Part shown: positions 47,852-58,498 of the stretch, one piece after another | How the letters are laid out: the number at the start of each line of letters is the position of its first letter | How positions within the stretch are numbered: the first letter of the stretch is position 1 | Source: Dickeya fangzhongdai | GTDB taxonomy: Bacteria > Pseudomonadota > Gammaproteobacteria > Enterobacterales > Enterobacteriaceae | Direction of reading: 5' to 3' | DNA: 64,000 nt | Assembly: GCF_002812485.1 (NCBI RefSeq) | Contig: NZ_CP025003.1 | Location: 2,604,001 to 2,668,000, forward strand | Made by a program: the position numbers and the translations under genes | The notes under the pieces: model-generated | Told to the model about the DNA's origin: nothing | The model's database searches: none | Seen by the model: only the letters and a program-made list of their open reading frames with translations

Positions 47852-49432
47852 TTACCGCCCCAAAAACAATCGGGGTTGGGCCGCAGTTGAGGCCACCTGG
47901 AACACCGCTACCGCCTGTACCAGTTGCTGGGCCTGTTCTTTCAGATTCTCTGCCGCCGCCGCGCTCTCTTCCACCAGTGCCGCGTTCTGCTGTGTGACGG
48001 TATCGATCTGCGTGATGGCCTGTCCCACCTGTTTCACTCCCGAACTCTGTTCCAGGCTGGACGCGCTGATTTCTGACACAATATCGGTAACCTGATTGAT
48101 CGCCGCCACAATCTGCGTCATGGTCGCGCCGGTTTCATCCACCAGCTGACTGCCCTGTTCAACCTGTCCGACGCTGTTGGTAATCAACGTGCTGATCTCT
48201 TTGGCGGCATTCGCGCTTCGCTGTGCGAGACTGCGCACTTCGGAAGCAACGACCGCAAAGCCTCGCCCTTGCTCGCCCGCCCGCGCCGCTTCCACCGCCG
48301 CATTCAGCGCCAGAATATTAGTCTGGAAAGCGATGCTGTCGATCACATTGATGATGTCCGAAATCTTTTTCGAACTGTCGTTGATGCCTTTCATGGTTTC
48401 GATCACGCGTTCGACCATGCTCCCGCCTTCCGCCGCCAGCGTTGATGCGCCTAGCGCCAGTTGGTTGGCCTGACGCGCGTTTTCAGCGTTGTTGCTGACG
48501 GTAGACCCTAACTGTTCCATAGTGGCGGAGGTCTGTTGCAGCGCGCTGGCCTGCTCTTCCGTACGCTGACTCAGGTCCTGATTACCCTGGGATATCTGAA
48601 TACTTGCGGTCGCCAGGCTTTCCGCATTGCTGCGTACGCTGGTGACAATCCCCGCCAGGGACGACTGCATCTCGTTCAGTTGGGCGAGCAGGCTTATCTG
48701 ATCATGGTCTTTTACCGGGATCGGGCTGGAAAGATCGCCCTGCGCCATCAGGTTAACCACCTGTGTCGCTACCACCGGCTCGCCGCCCAGTTGCCGCAGC
48801 AGACTGCGTAGAATCACCGCGCCCAGCACCATTGACCCCAGCGCAACGATGCCTGCGGCAAACAGCGAAATGATGCGTGTCGTGACATTGCTGCTTTGCT
48901 GTTCAACTACTTTCTTGTTTGCCAGTTCATCCTGATATTTTTTTAACGCGGACAATTCGCCAAATGTCTTGTCTGCCGGCCCCTTGACTTCATTTTTATT
49001 AATTTCGCTGGCGTTTTTCATATCGCCAGACTCAACGGCCTGTACCTGATGCTCCATGCCTTTGCGCATTAGCGTGTACGATGACACCAGTCCGTCAAAA
49101 GATTGCGCCATCGTAGGGTCAATAATGGCTTTCAGTTTACTCAACAGCCCCTCCACCTTCGTGAAGTTCTCGGTATTCTGACTTTTCCAGCCGGCAATCG
49201 ACGTGGGGTCGCCAATGGCAATCATACGCAAGATGTTGATATCCACACGCGTGAGCAGGCCGTCAATCTGGCCGATAATCGACGCAGCCTGGTAGTCCTT
49301 TTCATACAAACGTTGTAATTCTGAGGTGGTGGCGGTCTGGCGGGAAAGCAGAAATGCGGCCAATACAATAAAGGATATTATGATAACGGCGATCATCATT
49401 GCCAGCTTTTTTTTAACAGTCCATACGTTCAT
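47852..49432 (-). CDS. methyl-accepting chemotaxis protein, four-helix-bundle sensor
   Basis: 526 residues. TM1 at about 10-31 and TM2 at about 188-211 enclose a periplasmic 4HB-like sensor ([23 protein letters not shown]). A HAMP domain follows (to about 265), and the signalling hairpin tip is [33 protein letters not shown]. There is no C-terminal CheR/CheB pentapeptide (it ends QPRLFLGR), so it probably relies on other receptors for adaptation. Ligand unknown. It occupies the sdaA-yoaE interval where E. coli has a c-di-GMP phosphodiesterase gene. Dickeya genomes have many such receptors for plant compounds. Confidence 0.93.
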   Translation of the reverse strand: MNVWTVKKKLAMMIAVIIISFIVLAAFLLSRQTATTSELQRLYEKDYQAASIIGQIDGLLTRVDINILRMIAIGDPTSIAGWKSQNTENFTKVEGLLSKLKAIIDPTMAQSFDGLVSSYTLMRKGMEHQVQAVESGDMKNASEINKNEVKGPADKTFGELSALKKYQDELANKKVVEQQSSNVTTRIISLFAAGIVALGSMVLGAVILRSLLRQLGGEPVVATQVVNLMAQGDLSSPIPVKDHDQISLLAQLNEMQSSLAGIVTSVRSNAESLATASIQISQGNQDLSQRTEEQASALQQTSATMEQLGSTVSNNAENARQANQLALGASTLAAEGGSMVERVIETMKGINDSSKKISDIINVIDSIAFQTNILALNAAVEAARAGEQGRGFAVVASEVRSLAQRSANAAKEISTLITNSVGQVEQGSQLVDETGATMTQIVAAINQVTDIVSEISASSLEQSSGVKQVGQAITQIDTVTQQNAALVEESAAAAENLKEQAQQLVQAVAVFQVASTAAQPRLFLGR

Positions 49433-49691
49433 AGGTTGTTCTCAAATTATAACGGTCTGATGAAGTAGACACAGATGACCTTGCGGTATGATCTGTAATG
49501 TGACGAAATTGTTTCGTACTTAAATGGTATCGACAGCCGGCAGTGGCACTTGAACGCAAAAGATACTTAATGGCTGAAAAGAGCGGCCATGAATTGTAAT
49601 AAATGGTGAACCGATGGATTAGGCTTGCCGTAGCGAGGAACAAACGATGATGAAATCACCTCAGCCCTCCTTCAGCGGTAGGCCGAAAAGA

Positions 49692-49720
49692 TAAAGAAAA
49701 AGCGAGCCTTAGGCTCGCTT
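49692..49720 (-). terminator. terminator of yoaE
   Basis: On the minus strand, AAGCGAGCC / GGCTCGCTT with loop TAA followed by TTTCTTT. Confidence 0.85.
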
Positions 49721-49801
49721 CGGCATGGTTCGACTAACCACGCAATGCAATATCATTTAACCGCGGAGGCCGCCGGTCAGGACAGGCCTCCGCGCCTGGC
49801 A

Positions 49802-51355
49802 TTACGCCTCGTCTTCCGTAGCCGTCTCAGGAATACGGACAATACGAACCAGTTCGATACGATAGTCCGTCGCTTCCACGATCAGGAACCGTAACCGGTT
49901 CAGTTCCAGCCAGTCTCCCACTTTGGGGAACTCATCGCTGTGCGCCAGCAACAGACCGGCCAGCGAGGTATAGTCTTCTTTCGGATCGACCAAATCCTGC
50001 ACGTTGAGCACCTGCTGCAACGAATGCAGATCGGTGCCGCCTCGCACCAGCCAACCGTCGCCGTCTGCGATGATATCCAGCGTTTCATCTTCATCCGGGA
50101 ATTCGCCGGCGATCGCTTCCAGGATATCCAGCGGCGTCACCAGCCCCTGCACCACGCCAAATTCGTTGGTGATCATCACCAGGCTGCCTTTCGCGCGACG
50201 CAGCACCGGCAACAGGTTGATGACATCCAGCGTTTCCGGCACCACGATCGGCGGGTTGGCGGCGGCGAACTGTTCCACATCGGTGTGTTCATCCAGCGCC
50301 ACCAGCAGGTCTTTGGCGCGCACTACGCCGACCAGTTCATCCAGCGAGCCGCGGCATACCGGGAACAGGCTGTGCGGCGTGTCCAGCAGTTGCAGGCGAA
50401 TGTCTTCCACCGAACGTTCGCAGTCCACCCAGGAGATATCGGTACGCGGCGTCATCACGCTGCGCAGGGAACGGGAGGCCAGCGTCAGCACGCCGCTGAT
50501 CATATAGCGCTCTTCTTCAGCGAACGTTTCTTCCGGTTGCTGCTGCGGCTGTTCTTCCTGATCGTCATGGCTGGCTTTGCGCGCCCCCATCAGGCGCAGA
50601 ATCGCTTCGGCGGTGCGCTCGCGCATCGGCCGGTGCGACTGATGTTTGATGAAGTTGTGCCGGGCAATCTGGTTAAACATCTCAATGACGATCGAAAAAC
50701 CGATCGCGGCATACAGGTAGCCTTTCGGAATATGGAAACCAAACCCTTCCGCCACCAGACTCAAACCGATCATCAGCAGGAAACTGAGACAGAGCACCAC
50801 CACCGTCGGATGGGCGTTGACAAAGCGGGTCAGCGGTTTGGATGCCAGCAGCATCACGGCCATGGCGATCACCACGGCGGTCATCATCACGCCCAGGTGG
50901 TTCACCATCCCCACGGCGGTAATGACCGCATCGAGGGAAAACACCGCGTCCAGAATAACAATCTGCACCACCACCGCCCAGAAACTGGCATGCGTACGGT
51001 TGGCATTCGGGTCGTGCGGACGGTTTTCCAGCCGTTCATGCAGCTCCATCGTGGCTTTGAACAGCAAAAACAGCCCCCCGGCCAGCAAAATCAGGTCACG
51101 GCCGGAAAAACTGAACTCCCCGACAGAAAACAGCGGTCGCGTCAGCGTCACCATCCAGGAGATCAGCGATAGCAGACCAAGCCGCATCAGCAGCGCCAGC
51201 GACAGGCCGATGATACGCGCCTTGTCACGCTGTTTGGCCGGCAGTTTATCCGCCAGAATGGCGATGAACACCAGGTTGTCGATACCCAATACAATTTCGA
51301 GTACCACCAACGTCAGTAAGCCTGCCCAGATTGAGGGATCCAGCAAAAATTCCAT
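49802..51355 (-). CDS. yoaE: TerC/CBS/CorC_HlyC-domain membrane protein YoaE
   Basis: 517 residues. Residues 1-240 are seven-helix TerC-like ([16 protein letters not shown] and [18 protein letters not shown] with paired acidic residues in the membrane). Two CBS motifs follow from about 300 ([34 protein letters not shown]), and a CorC_HlyC transporter-associated domain ends the protein. Other TerC-family members export Mn2+, which may be relevant because mntP lies 4 kb downstream; the function of YoaE itself is not established. Confidence 0.94.
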   Translation of the reverse strand: MEFLLDPSIWAGLLTLVVLEIVLGIDNLVFIAILADKLPAKQRDKARIIGLSLALLMRLGLLSLISWMVTLTRPLFSVGEFSFSGRDLILLAGGLFLLFKATMELHERLENRPHDPNANRTHASFWAVVVQIVILDAVFSLDAVITAVGMVNHLGVMMTAVVIAMAVMLLASKPLTRFVNAHPTVVVLCLSFLLMIGLSLVAEGFGFHIPKGYLYAAIGFSIVIEMFNQIARHNFIKHQSHRPMRERTAEAILRLMGARKASHDDQEEQPQQQPEETFAEEERYMISGVLTLASRSLRSVMTPRTDISWVDCERSVEDIRLQLLDTPHSLFPVCRGSLDELVGVVRAKDLLVALDEHTDVEQFAAANPPIVVPETLDVINLLPVLRRAKGSLVMITNEFGVVQGLVTPLDILEAIAGEFPDEDETLDIIADGDGWLVRGGTDLHSLQQVLNVQDLVDPKEDYTSLAGLLLAHSDEFPKVGDWLELNRLRFLIVEATDYRIELVRIVRIPETATEDEA

Positions 51356-51928
51356 GTCAGACTCCGGAAAATGAACGAGCGAACGACATCAATGCAGCAG
51401 CATTGTGCGACGAAAACGAAAGGGAAGTGTCAGTATAAGGCTGAATTCGGCCTGAATGGCCCACTGGGTGAAGAACACCACCGGCCAGAGCCGGGGCAAA
51501 AGAAATGAATCGTCGGTGACAGTCCATAGGAAGGGTGTTTACCCGTTACTCCTCTGTAATTAAAGGGAAGACAACTTTAACAGAGTTAATGCGATTTTCC
51601 ACAACGATTTTCCTCCACTCCGCGAAGCGGGTCGCATTCATTGGCATCACCGTTCTCCCTGAATATATTCCGCCGCCGATTATCGACCGGTATCACATAA
51701 TTTATTTCTTCGACCCCTAAAATAAATCCTGCCGATATCAGACTGGCCTGAATCGATTCATAACCCGGCGTGATGAGTGTCGTAAACGCTTTTTGTGCCA
51801 TCTATCGGGCAAGAAACAGTATTACAGCCATACTGAATATCGCTCACGGATAAACGTGACTAATTTATCCAGATTATCAGACAGATTTCACTCTCAACAA
51901 AACAGTGACTCATGAAAGGAGGGAGCAA
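51356..51928. other. regulatory region between yoaE and manX
   Basis: About 570 bp holding the divergent promoters. A minus-strand frame of 71 codons (51586-51801) has no recognisable features. I found no clear Mlc or CRP palindrome, although mannose PTS operons are normally controlled by both. Confidence 0.5.
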
Positions 51929-52885
51929 GTGAGTATTGCCATCATGCTATGCACTCACGGCGCCACTGCCGGTCCGCTGCTAAATACAGCTGAAATGATT
52001 CTTGGTGAACAGAGTAACGTTGGCTGGATTGATTTTGTTCCCGGCGAAAACGCCGAGATCCTGATGGAAAAATATCAGGCGAAGCTGGCCGAACTGGACA
52101 CCTCGGAAGGTGTGCTTTTTTTGGTGGACACCTGGGGAGGCAGCCCGTTCAACGCCGCCAGCCGTCTGGTGAACGACAAGAAAAATCATGAAGTGATCGC
52201 CGGGGTCAATATTCCAATGCTGGCCGAAACGTTTATGGCCCGCGATGACAACCCTGAATTTGGCGAACTGGTCGCGATCGCGGTGGAGGCCGGTCGCGCA
52301 GGCGTCAAAGCGCTGAAGGCGCCCGACCCGGAAAAAGCGCCCCGCCCCGCGCCCGTCATCGCCAAACCGGCAGCAGCGCCGGGAGCCGGCGGGCACATGA
52401 AGATCGGACTGGCGCGTATCGACGACCGTCTGATCCACGGGCAGGTCGCCACCCGCTGGACCAAGGAAACCAACGTCAGCCGGATTATCGTGGTTAGCGA
52501 TGAAGTGGCGGCGGACAACGTGCGAAAAACCCTGCTGACGCAGGTGGCCCCGCCCGGCGTCACGGCCCACGTGGTCGATGTCGCCAAAGCGGTCAGGGTC
52601 TACGACAACCCGAAATACGCCGCTGACCGCGTCATGCTGCTGTTCACCAATCCAACCGATGTGCTGCGGCTGGTGGAGGATGGCGTCAAGATTACCTCGG
52701 TCAACATCGGCGGCATGGCCTATCGTCAGGGCAAAACCCAGGTCAATAACGCCGTCTCGATTGACGACAAGGATATCGAGGCGTTCAACAAGCTCCATGA
52801 GCGCGGTATTGAACTGGAAGTCCGCAAAGTGTCGACAGATACCAAAATCAATATGATGGATTTGATCACCAAGATGGCGCGTTAG
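51929..52885 (+). CDS. manX: PTS mannose transporter subunit EIIAB
   Basis: 318 residues from GTG 51929, with AAAGGAGGGA 5 nt upstream. EIIA domain 1-135 with phosphohistidine in LCTHGATAG (His10). An Ala/Pro linker (about 137-160). EIIB domain with phosphohistidine in RIDDRLIHGQVATRW. Passes phosphate from HPr to incoming mannose, glucose or glucosamine. The start choice is set by the ribosome site and alignment to E. coli ManX. Confidence 0.97.
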   Translation: MSIAIMLCTHGATAGPLLNTAEMILGEQSNVGWIDFVPGENAEILMEKYQAKLAELDTSEGVLFLVDTWGGSPFNAASRLVNDKKNHEVIAGVNIPMLAETFMARDDNPEFGELVAIAVEAGRAGVKALKAPDPEKAPRPAPVIAKPAAAPGAGGHMKIGLARIDDRLIHGQVATRWTKETNVSRIIVVSDEVAADNVRKTLLTQVAPPGVTAHVVDVAKAVRVYDNPKYAADRVMLLFTNPTDVLRLVEDGVKITSVNIGGMAYRQGKTQVNNAVSIDDKDIEAFNKLHERGIELEVRKVSTDTKINMMDLITKMAR

Positions 52886-52953
52886 CACTTCCGAAGCAAC
52901 GGATTGGGTAACGACGTTATTTTTCGGACCACTATTCTCACAGGAGAAGTACC

Positions 52954-53751
52954 ATGGAGATCACCACGTTTCAAATCGTGCTGATATTTATCGTAGCCTG
53001 TATTTCAGGTATGGGTTCCATTCTCGATGAATTCCAGTTCCACCGGCCGCTGGTGGCTTGTACCCTGATCGGGCTGGTGCTGGGCGACATCAAAACCGGG
53101 ATCATTATCGGCGGTACGCTGGAAATGATCGCGTTGGGCTGGATGAACATCGGGGCTGCCGTTGCGCCTGATGCGGCGCTGGCTTCCATTATTTCCACCA
53201 TTCTGGTCATCGCCGGCGGGCAAAGCGTCGGCGCCGGGATTGCGCTGGCGATTCCGCTGGCGGCCGCAGGCCAGGTCCTGACTATTATTGTGCGCACCAT
53301 CACCGTCGCCTTCCAGCATGCCGCCGACAGCGCAGCCGAGCGCGGCAATCTTTCCGCCATCAGTTGGATTCACGTTTCCGCCCTGTTGTTGCAGGCGATG
53401 CGTATCGCCATTCCGGCGGTGATTGTCGCCGTCTCGGTCGGGACTGAAGCGGTACACGGCCTGCTCTCTTCCATCCCCGAGGTGGTCACCACCGGTCTGA
53501 ACATCGCCGGCGGCATGATTGTGGTCGTCGGTTATGCCATGGTCATCAATATGATGCGGGCCGGTTATCTGATGCCTTTCTTCTATCTGGGGTTCGTTAC
53601 CGCAGCCTTCACCAACTTCAATCTGGTGGCGCTGGGCGTCATCGGTGTCGTCATGGCGGTGCTGTATATTCAGCTTAGCCCCAAATACAACAAGGCTCAG
53701 GGTGTGGCGGCCGCATCGTCAAACAACGATCTTGATAACGAACTGGATTAA
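52954..53751 (+). CDS. manY: PTS mannose transporter subunit EIIC
   Basis: 265 residues, multispanning, with GTLEMIALGWMNIGAAVAPDAALAS typical of ManY. It forms the sugar channel together with ManZ. AGGAGA ribosome site. The C-terminal tail is hydrophilic (SSNNDLDNELD). The ManY/ManZ complex is also the known entry route for phage lambda DNA and some bacteriocins in E. coli. Confidence 0.97.
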   Translation: MEITTFQIVLIFIVACISGMGSILDEFQFHRPLVACTLIGLVLGDIKTGIIIGGTLEMIALGWMNIGAAVAPDAALASIISTILVIAGGQSVGAGIALAIPLAAAGQVLTIIVRTITVAFQHAADSAAERGNLSAISWIHVSALLLQAMRIAIPAVIVAVSVGTEAVHGLLSSIPEVVTTGLNIAGGMIVVVGYAMVINMMRAGYLMPFFYLGFVTAAFTNFNLVALGVIGVVMAVLYIQLSPKYNKAQGVAAASSNNDLDNELD

Positions 53752-53765
53752 CAGGAGAGCAAGAA

Positions 53766-54602
53766 ATGGTGGATACGACAAAGAAACTGACTCCCGGCGA
53801 TATTCGCGCCGTATTTCTGCGTTCCAACCTGTTCCAGGGGTCGTGGAATTTCGAACGCATGCAGGCACTGGGATTCTGCTTTTCCATGGTACCGGTGATC
53901 CGTCGCCTTTACCCGGAAAATTCGGAAGAGCGTAAACAAGCGATCAAACGTCATCTGGAGTTTTTCAATACCCAGCCTTTCGTCGCCGCGCCGGTCTTGG
54001 GCGTGACCATGGCAATGGAAGAGCAGCGTGCCAACGGCGCGCCGATTGACGACGGGGCCATCAACGGCCTGAAGGTCGGACTAATGGGGCCGCTGGCCGG
54101 CGTTGGCGACCCGATATTCTGGGGAACCGCGCGCCCGGTCTTCGCCGCGCTCGGCGCCGGTATCGCCATGAGCGGTAGCCTGCTCGGGCCGATCCTGTTT
54201 TTCGTGCTGTTTAATCTGGTGCGTTTGCTGGTGCGTTATTACGGCGTCGCCTACGGCTATCGCAAAGGTGCGGATATCGTAAGCGACATGGGCGGCGGCC
54301 TCCTGCAGAAAATGACCGAAGGGGCATCGATTCTGGGGTTGTTCGTCATGGGCGCGCTGGTCAACAAGTGGACCCACGTCAACATCCCGCTGGTGGTATC
54401 GCGCGTAACCGGGCAGGATGGGAAAACGGCAGTCACCACGGTGCAATCGATCCTTGATCAACTGATGCCCGGCCTGGTGCCGTTACTGCTGACGTTTGGC
54501 TGTATGTGGCTACTGCGGCGCAAGGTTAATGCGCTCTGGCTGATCGTCGGCTTTTTCGTTATCGGCATCATAGGCTACTGGATCGGCCTGTTGGGGCTCT
54601 GA
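53766..54602 (+). CDS. manZ: PTS mannose transporter subunit EIID
   Basis: 278 residues: LTPGDIRAVFLRSNLFQGSWNFERMQALGF at the N-terminus, GPLAGVGDPIFWGT in the middle, and hydrophobic C-terminal helices. 14 nt after manY, AGGAGA ribosome site. Last gene of the operon; a terminator follows. Confidence 0.97.
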   Translation: MVDTTKKLTPGDIRAVFLRSNLFQGSWNFERMQALGFCFSMVPVIRRLYPENSEERKQAIKRHLEFFNTQPFVAAPVLGVTMAMEEQRANGAPIDDGAINGLKVGLMGPLAGVGDPIFWGTARPVFAALGAGIAMSGSLLGPILFFVLFNLVRLLVRYYGVAYGYRKGADIVSDMGGGLLQKMTEGASILGLFVMGALVNKWTHVNIPLVVSRVTGQDGKTAVTTVQSILDQLMPGLVPLLLTFGCMWLLRRKVNALWLIVGFFVIGIIGYWIGLLGL

Positions 54603-54609
54603 ATCTACC

Positions 54610-54632
54610 GGCCGGGGCAACCCGGCCATTTC
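54610..54632 (+). terminator. terminator of manXYZ
   Basis: GGCCGGG / CCCGGCC stem with loop GCAA followed by ATTTCT. Confidence 0.75.
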
Positions 54633-54714
54633 TCATCCCGCATGATGCATTCTGTTTTCATCACTCTAACCCGTTGTCTCACATCCTGTATTCACGCCAC
54701 CACCGGAGTTGCTC

Positions 54715-55173
54715 ATGACTTTCACCGACATCGTTCTGATGGTATCCATTGCCCTGGCCCTGCTGTATGCAATTTACGATGAATTCATCATGGACCAGCG
54801 GCAAGGCCAGACCCGACTCAAGGTGCGGCTGCGGCGCGCACATCGTCTGGATGCGCTGATCTTCAGCCTGCTGGTGGCAATACTCATCTATAAAAATGTC
54901 ACGACTCACGGCTCGCCTTTCACCACGCTGCTGCTTTTCTCGCTGATACTGATGGCGATATATCTGACCCTAATTCGTTACCCGAAATTACTCTTCAAAG
55001 ATCAGGGTTTCTTTTATGCCAATACCTATATTGCTTATCACCGCATTAAACATATGAATTTATCGGAAGACGGCATTTTGGTGATAGAACTTGAAAAAAG
55101 TCGACTACTTATCGCGGTTAATGAATTGGATGATCTGGAAAAAATATATCATTTTATGATTGAAAATCAGTAG
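54715..55173 (+). CDS. yobD: UPF0266 (DUF986) membrane protein YobD
   Basis: 152 residues from ATG 54715. Three hydrophobic segments (about 4-22, 45-62, 68-86) and a soluble C-terminal part ([23 protein letters not shown]). Matches E. coli YobD in length and layout. Function unknown; next to mannose PTS genes in many enterobacteria (sometimes named ManO). Confidence 0.9.
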   Translation: MTFTDIVLMVSIALALLYAIYDEFIMDQRQGQTRLKVRLRRAHRLDALIFSLLVAILIYKNVTTHGSPFTTLLLFSLILMAIYLTLIRYPKLLFKDQGFFYANTYIAYHRIKHMNLSEDGILVIELEKSRLLIAVNELDDLEKIYHFMIENQ

Positions 55174-55301
55174 GTTAAAATATTTTTCTTTTTCGGATAA
55201 ATAATGACTCATCTCTCCATAAAAAACGTGCTGTTATTTTGACCACATGGTTACTGATGTAATTAACACCAATTGTTTCCAATTCATTAAAGATGAAAAT
55301 A

Positions 55302-55322
55302 ATTATCAATTGCATTGATAAT
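55302..55322. promoter_or_regulatory. Fur-box-like palindrome upstream of mntP
   Basis: ATTATCAAT-TGC-ATTGATAAT is a perfect 9-bp inverted repeat that fits the Fur consensus (repeated NAT(A/T)AT). It lies about 55 bp before the conserved start of the riboswitch, at promoter distance. E. coli mntP is known to respond to Fur and MntR. Confidence 0.65.
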
Positions 55323-55376
55323 CCATATATTATTTATTGTTGTTTAATGTAGGAATAATATGATATCGTTGCGCCG

Positions 55377-55556
55377 TCATTGGGGAGTAGCCGGTTCCTG
55401 AAGCCTTAAATTCAGGAATGCTCGTATCAACATACTCGTTCTTCACTGAACGTGGTACGGGCGGCCAGGTTGGCAGGCGAGACCATAGACACGTGATCCG
55501 TCGTCTGGTTGGGGGTGGGTTACGTGGATATGGAGAACCGCCCAGCCGAGGCTATT
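55377..55556 (+). ncRNA. yybP-ykoY manganese riboswitch of mntP
   Basis: The leader begins TCATTGGGGAGTAGCCGG and ends CCCAGCCGAGGCTATTACA, immediately before the mntP start. The conserved GGGGAGUAGC and GCCGAGG elements are those of yybP-ykoY RNAs, which bind Mn2+. In E. coli the same element turns on mntP translation when Mn2+ is in excess. About 180 nt long, normal for the class. Confidence 0.9.
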
Positions 55557-55560
55557 ACAC

Positions 55561-56133
55561 ATGAACTTATCAGCTACACTCATTCTTGCTTTTGGCATGT
55601 CAATGGACGCTTTTGCTGCGTCCATTGGTAAAGGTGCCGCACTGCACAAACCCCGCTTTCGTGAAGCAATTCGAACCGGCTTGATCTTCGGTCTGATTGA
55701 GGCGTTGACGCCGCTAATCGGCTGGGCGCTGGGTTTTTATGCCAGCCGTTTCATTATCGCCTGGGACCACTGGGTGGCTTTCAGTCTGCTGCTGATTTTA
55801 GGCGGCCGCATGATTATGGAAGGCCTGAAAGGCGAAGACAGCCACAACTGTGAAAAAATCTCCAAACACAGCCTATTCGTTCTGATCTGTACGGCTGTCG
55901 CCACCAGTTTGGATGCGATGGCGATTGGCGTCGGTTTGGCTTTCCTGCAGGTAAATATCTTCCACACCGCGATGGTTATCGGCTGCGCCACTATGATTAT
56001 GGTGACTCTCGGCATGATGATTGGCCGTTATGTCGGCCCGATCCTCGGCAAACGCGCTGAAATCCTCGGTGGTATCGTACTGATCGGCATTGGCTGTAAC
56101 ATTCTTTACGAACATCTGCTCGACCTCGCCTGA
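55561..56133 (+). CDS. mntP: manganese efflux pump MntP
   Basis: 190 residues, six predicted helices. Two acidic membrane motifs: [15 protein letters not shown] near the start and [15 protein letters not shown] in the second half, the repeated DUF204 pattern of MntP. Exports excess Mn2+ across the inner membrane. Controlled by the riboswitch and probably Fur, as described for those features. Confidence 0.97.
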   Translation: MNLSATLILAFGMSMDAFAASIGKGAALHKPRFREAIRTGLIFGLIEALTPLIGWALGFYASRFIIAWDHWVAFSLLLILGGRMIMEGLKGEDSHNCEKISKHSLFVLICTAVATSLDAMAIGVGLAFLQVNIFHTAMVIGCATMIMVTLGMMIGRYVGPILGKRAEILGGIVLIGIGCNILYEHLLDLA

Positions 56134-56141
56134 TACGCACA

Positions 56142-56168
56142 GCGGGCAGCCCGGCTGCCCGCCTTTTG
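56142..56168 (+). terminator. terminator of mntP
   Basis: GCGGGCAGC / GCTGCCCGC stem, 3-nt loop, then CTTTTGTT. Confidence 0.85.
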
Positions 56169-56169
56169 T

Positions 56170-56997
56170 TCACCCCTCGCGGCGATGAAAACGAATCAAA
56201 AAATCGGTTTCACACTCGAACTGCGCTTCCGCCTTCAACCCTTCGCTCACGTCCGGCGTGGCTCGCCAGGCGAACGGCGTCATCTGTAGCAGACTGGCGG
56301 CATCGGCTCCCGTCATGGTCATGCGGTACTGCAACCGTTCGACCGTTTCCAATACAAACCCCGGAAATACCTCTTCTACGTCGGGGTGCGGCCTGACTTC
56401 CTGATACACCCGCGCTTTCAGAGACAGCAAATGATTTGGCCCCGGAGAAACCGTCATCAGCCCGCCGCCAGGCCGGATGACTCGTGCCAGTTCGTCACCG
56501 TTACAGGGCGCGTAGATTTTCAATACCGCAGCCAGAGAATGGTCCTGAAAAGGCAGCCGCTGACTGGACGCCACGCAGAACATCACCTGGGCATAACGTT
56601 TCGCCGCGCGCTGTATCGCCGCTTTGGAGACATCCAGCCCATAAACCGCCATCCCCTGCGGCGTCAGTTTATCTGCCAACACAGCCGTGTAATACCCTTC
56701 CCCACATCCAATATCCAGCAGCGCGCCCGGTTGCATCTGCAGGCGGGCCGCCAACTGCTCCGATACCCGATCCCGTAATGGCTGATAGTGTCCATTATCA
56801 AGAAACGCCCGCCTGGCCTGCATCATTTCGGCGCTGTCTCCCGGCTGTCTGGAACGTTTAAACTGCACCGGCAGTAAATTGACGTACCCTTCCCGCGCAC
56901 GATCGAAATGATGACGTCCGCAGGACCATCGACCCGCTTCAACATTCAGGGGTTGATGACACAGAGGGCATTGATAAGGCACTGAAGATTTTTGCAT
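56170..56997 (-). CDS. rlmA: 23S rRNA (guanine(745)-N(1))-methyltransferase
   Basis: 275 residues from ATG 56997; an in-frame extension to 57048 lacks homology. N-terminal zinc site CPLCHQPL then CGRHHFD, substrate-facing GYVNLLPVQFKRSRQPGDSAEMMQARR, and SAM motif I LLDIGCGEGYYTAVLA (about 88-103). Methylates G745 of 23S rRNA. Convergent with mntP and downstream of cspC, as in E. coli. Confidence 0.95.
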   Translation of the reverse strand: MQKSSVPYQCPLCHQPLNVEAGRWSCGRHHFDRAREGYVNLLPVQFKRSRQPGDSAEMMQARRAFLDNGHYQPLRDRVSEQLAARLQMQPGALLDIGCGEGYYTAVLADKLTPQGMAVYGLDVSKAAIQRAAKRYAQVMFCVASSQRLPFQDHSLAAVLKIYAPCNGDELARVIRPGGGLMTVSPGPNHLLSLKARVYQEVRPHPDVEEVFPGFVLETVERLQYRMTMTGADAASLLQMTPFAWRATPDVSEGLKAEAQFECETDFLIRFHRREG

Positions 56998-57035
56998 AAC
57001 ACTCTTGATGATTTCGCGGATAACACCAGAAAAGC

Positions 57036-57062
57036 AAAAAACCCGCACAAGGCGGGTTTTAT
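57036..57062 (-). terminator. terminator between cspC and rlmA
   Basis: On the minus strand, CCCGC / GCGGG extended by A/T pairs, followed by TTTTTTGC. Confidence 0.8.
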
Positions 57063-57077
57063 GGCATGAGCTGAAAA

Positions 57078-57287
57078 TTACAGCGCAGTAACGTTCACTG
57101 CAGAAGGACCTTTCTGGCCATCCTGAATTTCAAACTCAACATTCTGGCCTTCGGCTAAGGTTTTAAAACCGTTGCCCTGAATTGCAGAGAAGTGTACGAA
57201 CACGTCTTTGCTGCCATCAGCCGGAGTGATGAAACCGAAGCCTTTAGACTCGTTGAACCACTTAACCTGACCTTTAATCTTTGCCAT
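57078..57287 (-). CDS. cspC: cold shock-family RNA chaperone CspC
   Basis: 69 residues, differing from E. coli CspC at only a couple of positions. RNP1 KGFGFITP and RNP2 VFVHFSAI. Single-stranded RNA/DNA-binding OB fold acting as an antiterminator and mRNA stabiliser. The upstream leader of more than 100 nt contains no yobF frame, unlike E. coli. Confidence 0.97.
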   Translation of the reverse strand: MAKIKGQVKWFNESKGFGFITPADGSKDVFVHFSAIQGNGFKTLAEGQNVEFEIQDGQKGPSAVNVTAL

Positions 57288-58498
57288 TTCAAAGTTTCCT
57301 TTAATAGTTTAAACCGCACAGAGGCGTTATACAGAAAAACCAGAGTCGTTACTGCTTGAGGCACTAAAATAAGGATCGGCAGAGAAGTGGTATTCAACGC
57401 TAACGTTTGTACTCAAGACTTCTTTACTGAAAATGCCATTCATATACAGAACTGTACCTCGTTTTACCCAGATGCGTTATTACATACTCTGTAATCGTTG
57501 GCAAGCCATTTTTTGCCACCGATGGATGCGTCGCACAAATTAGAGTCTTTAATGTATCATTAATATCCACTCTACAATATCCCGGGATATTGACACGCTA
57601 AAGCATTCTCTGCGGCACATCCAATCGTTTGATTATGTGCATGGTATTCCAATTACGCAAGTCGGCATGATTGACTTATTGCCAGTCGCGTCATGCCATA
57701 ACAAAATGATATTACCCCACTGGTTACAGGATGTATCGATTGTCCAGCCACTGTTTATCAAAAATGTGATTAAGGCATTCTTTTTTCAGCTATCAATGAT
57801 AAGAAAATCCTTTTATGACAAACAGATGCAATCGATCGAATCCTGATAGTGACTATCTGGTCATATAATAATAATGAAACATAGCAAGTATACTCTTCCG
57901 CAACTTAGAACAGAGATAACATTATTTTTGCAAAAAAATGATTTACCGATGACTTTCCTTTGCCCTATTCCGGTTTTATTTCTGTTTTTTAGCCGCTAAA
58001 AAAATGTTTATGCCGTGCTTTATGCCGCGCCCCTCCCGCTTATTTCTCAACCCTTCAATTATGTTACTGAGTTATATTCTTTCTCCCCGAATACACGCCG
58101 TTGATTCATCTATCGCGATCACATTTTATGCCTAACAAAAAATTAATCTGAATCAACCGTCAGGATCGTTGTGCCAGATCCCAAATACCGGTCTGGGTCA
58201 AATCAGCCATCACGTCGGTCATTCGCACAGATATCGCCTCCGTTTTTTGACATCCACCGTGACAACCCCGGCAGAGCGCGTTATTGTGTCCCTGCCGCCA
58301 TCTTCCAATCACATCATACCCGGCGGGCTCACACTTTTTTGAGGGAAGCCGCCAGACATTACGGTTGTTGTAACGACCGCCCGCTTTCCCCCGTTTCGGC
58401 AGCCCCGATAGCGCTGTCAGCTGTGCGCCAGATTCCGTTTTTACACTGCACAAATCGCTAATGTAATGATAATCGGCAACATCAACGGGAGGTGACCT
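57288..58498. other. 1.2-kb intergenic region, no recognised gene
   Basis: It begins with the cspC leader and is mainly AT-rich to about 58140, then GC-richer up to yniA. A plus frame at 57637-57846 (69 codons) and a minus frame at 58160-58534 have no ribosome sites or family features. An unannotated small RNA is possible, but I see no clear promoter plus terminator pair. Confidence 0.5.

Noticed and set aside
51586..51801. 71-codon minus-strand frame in the yoaE-manX region.
   Set aside because: No family resemblance and poor initiation context; most likely promoter DNA.
57637..57846. 69-codon plus-strand frame between cspC and yniA.
   Set aside because: AT-rich, no ribosome site, no recognisable features.
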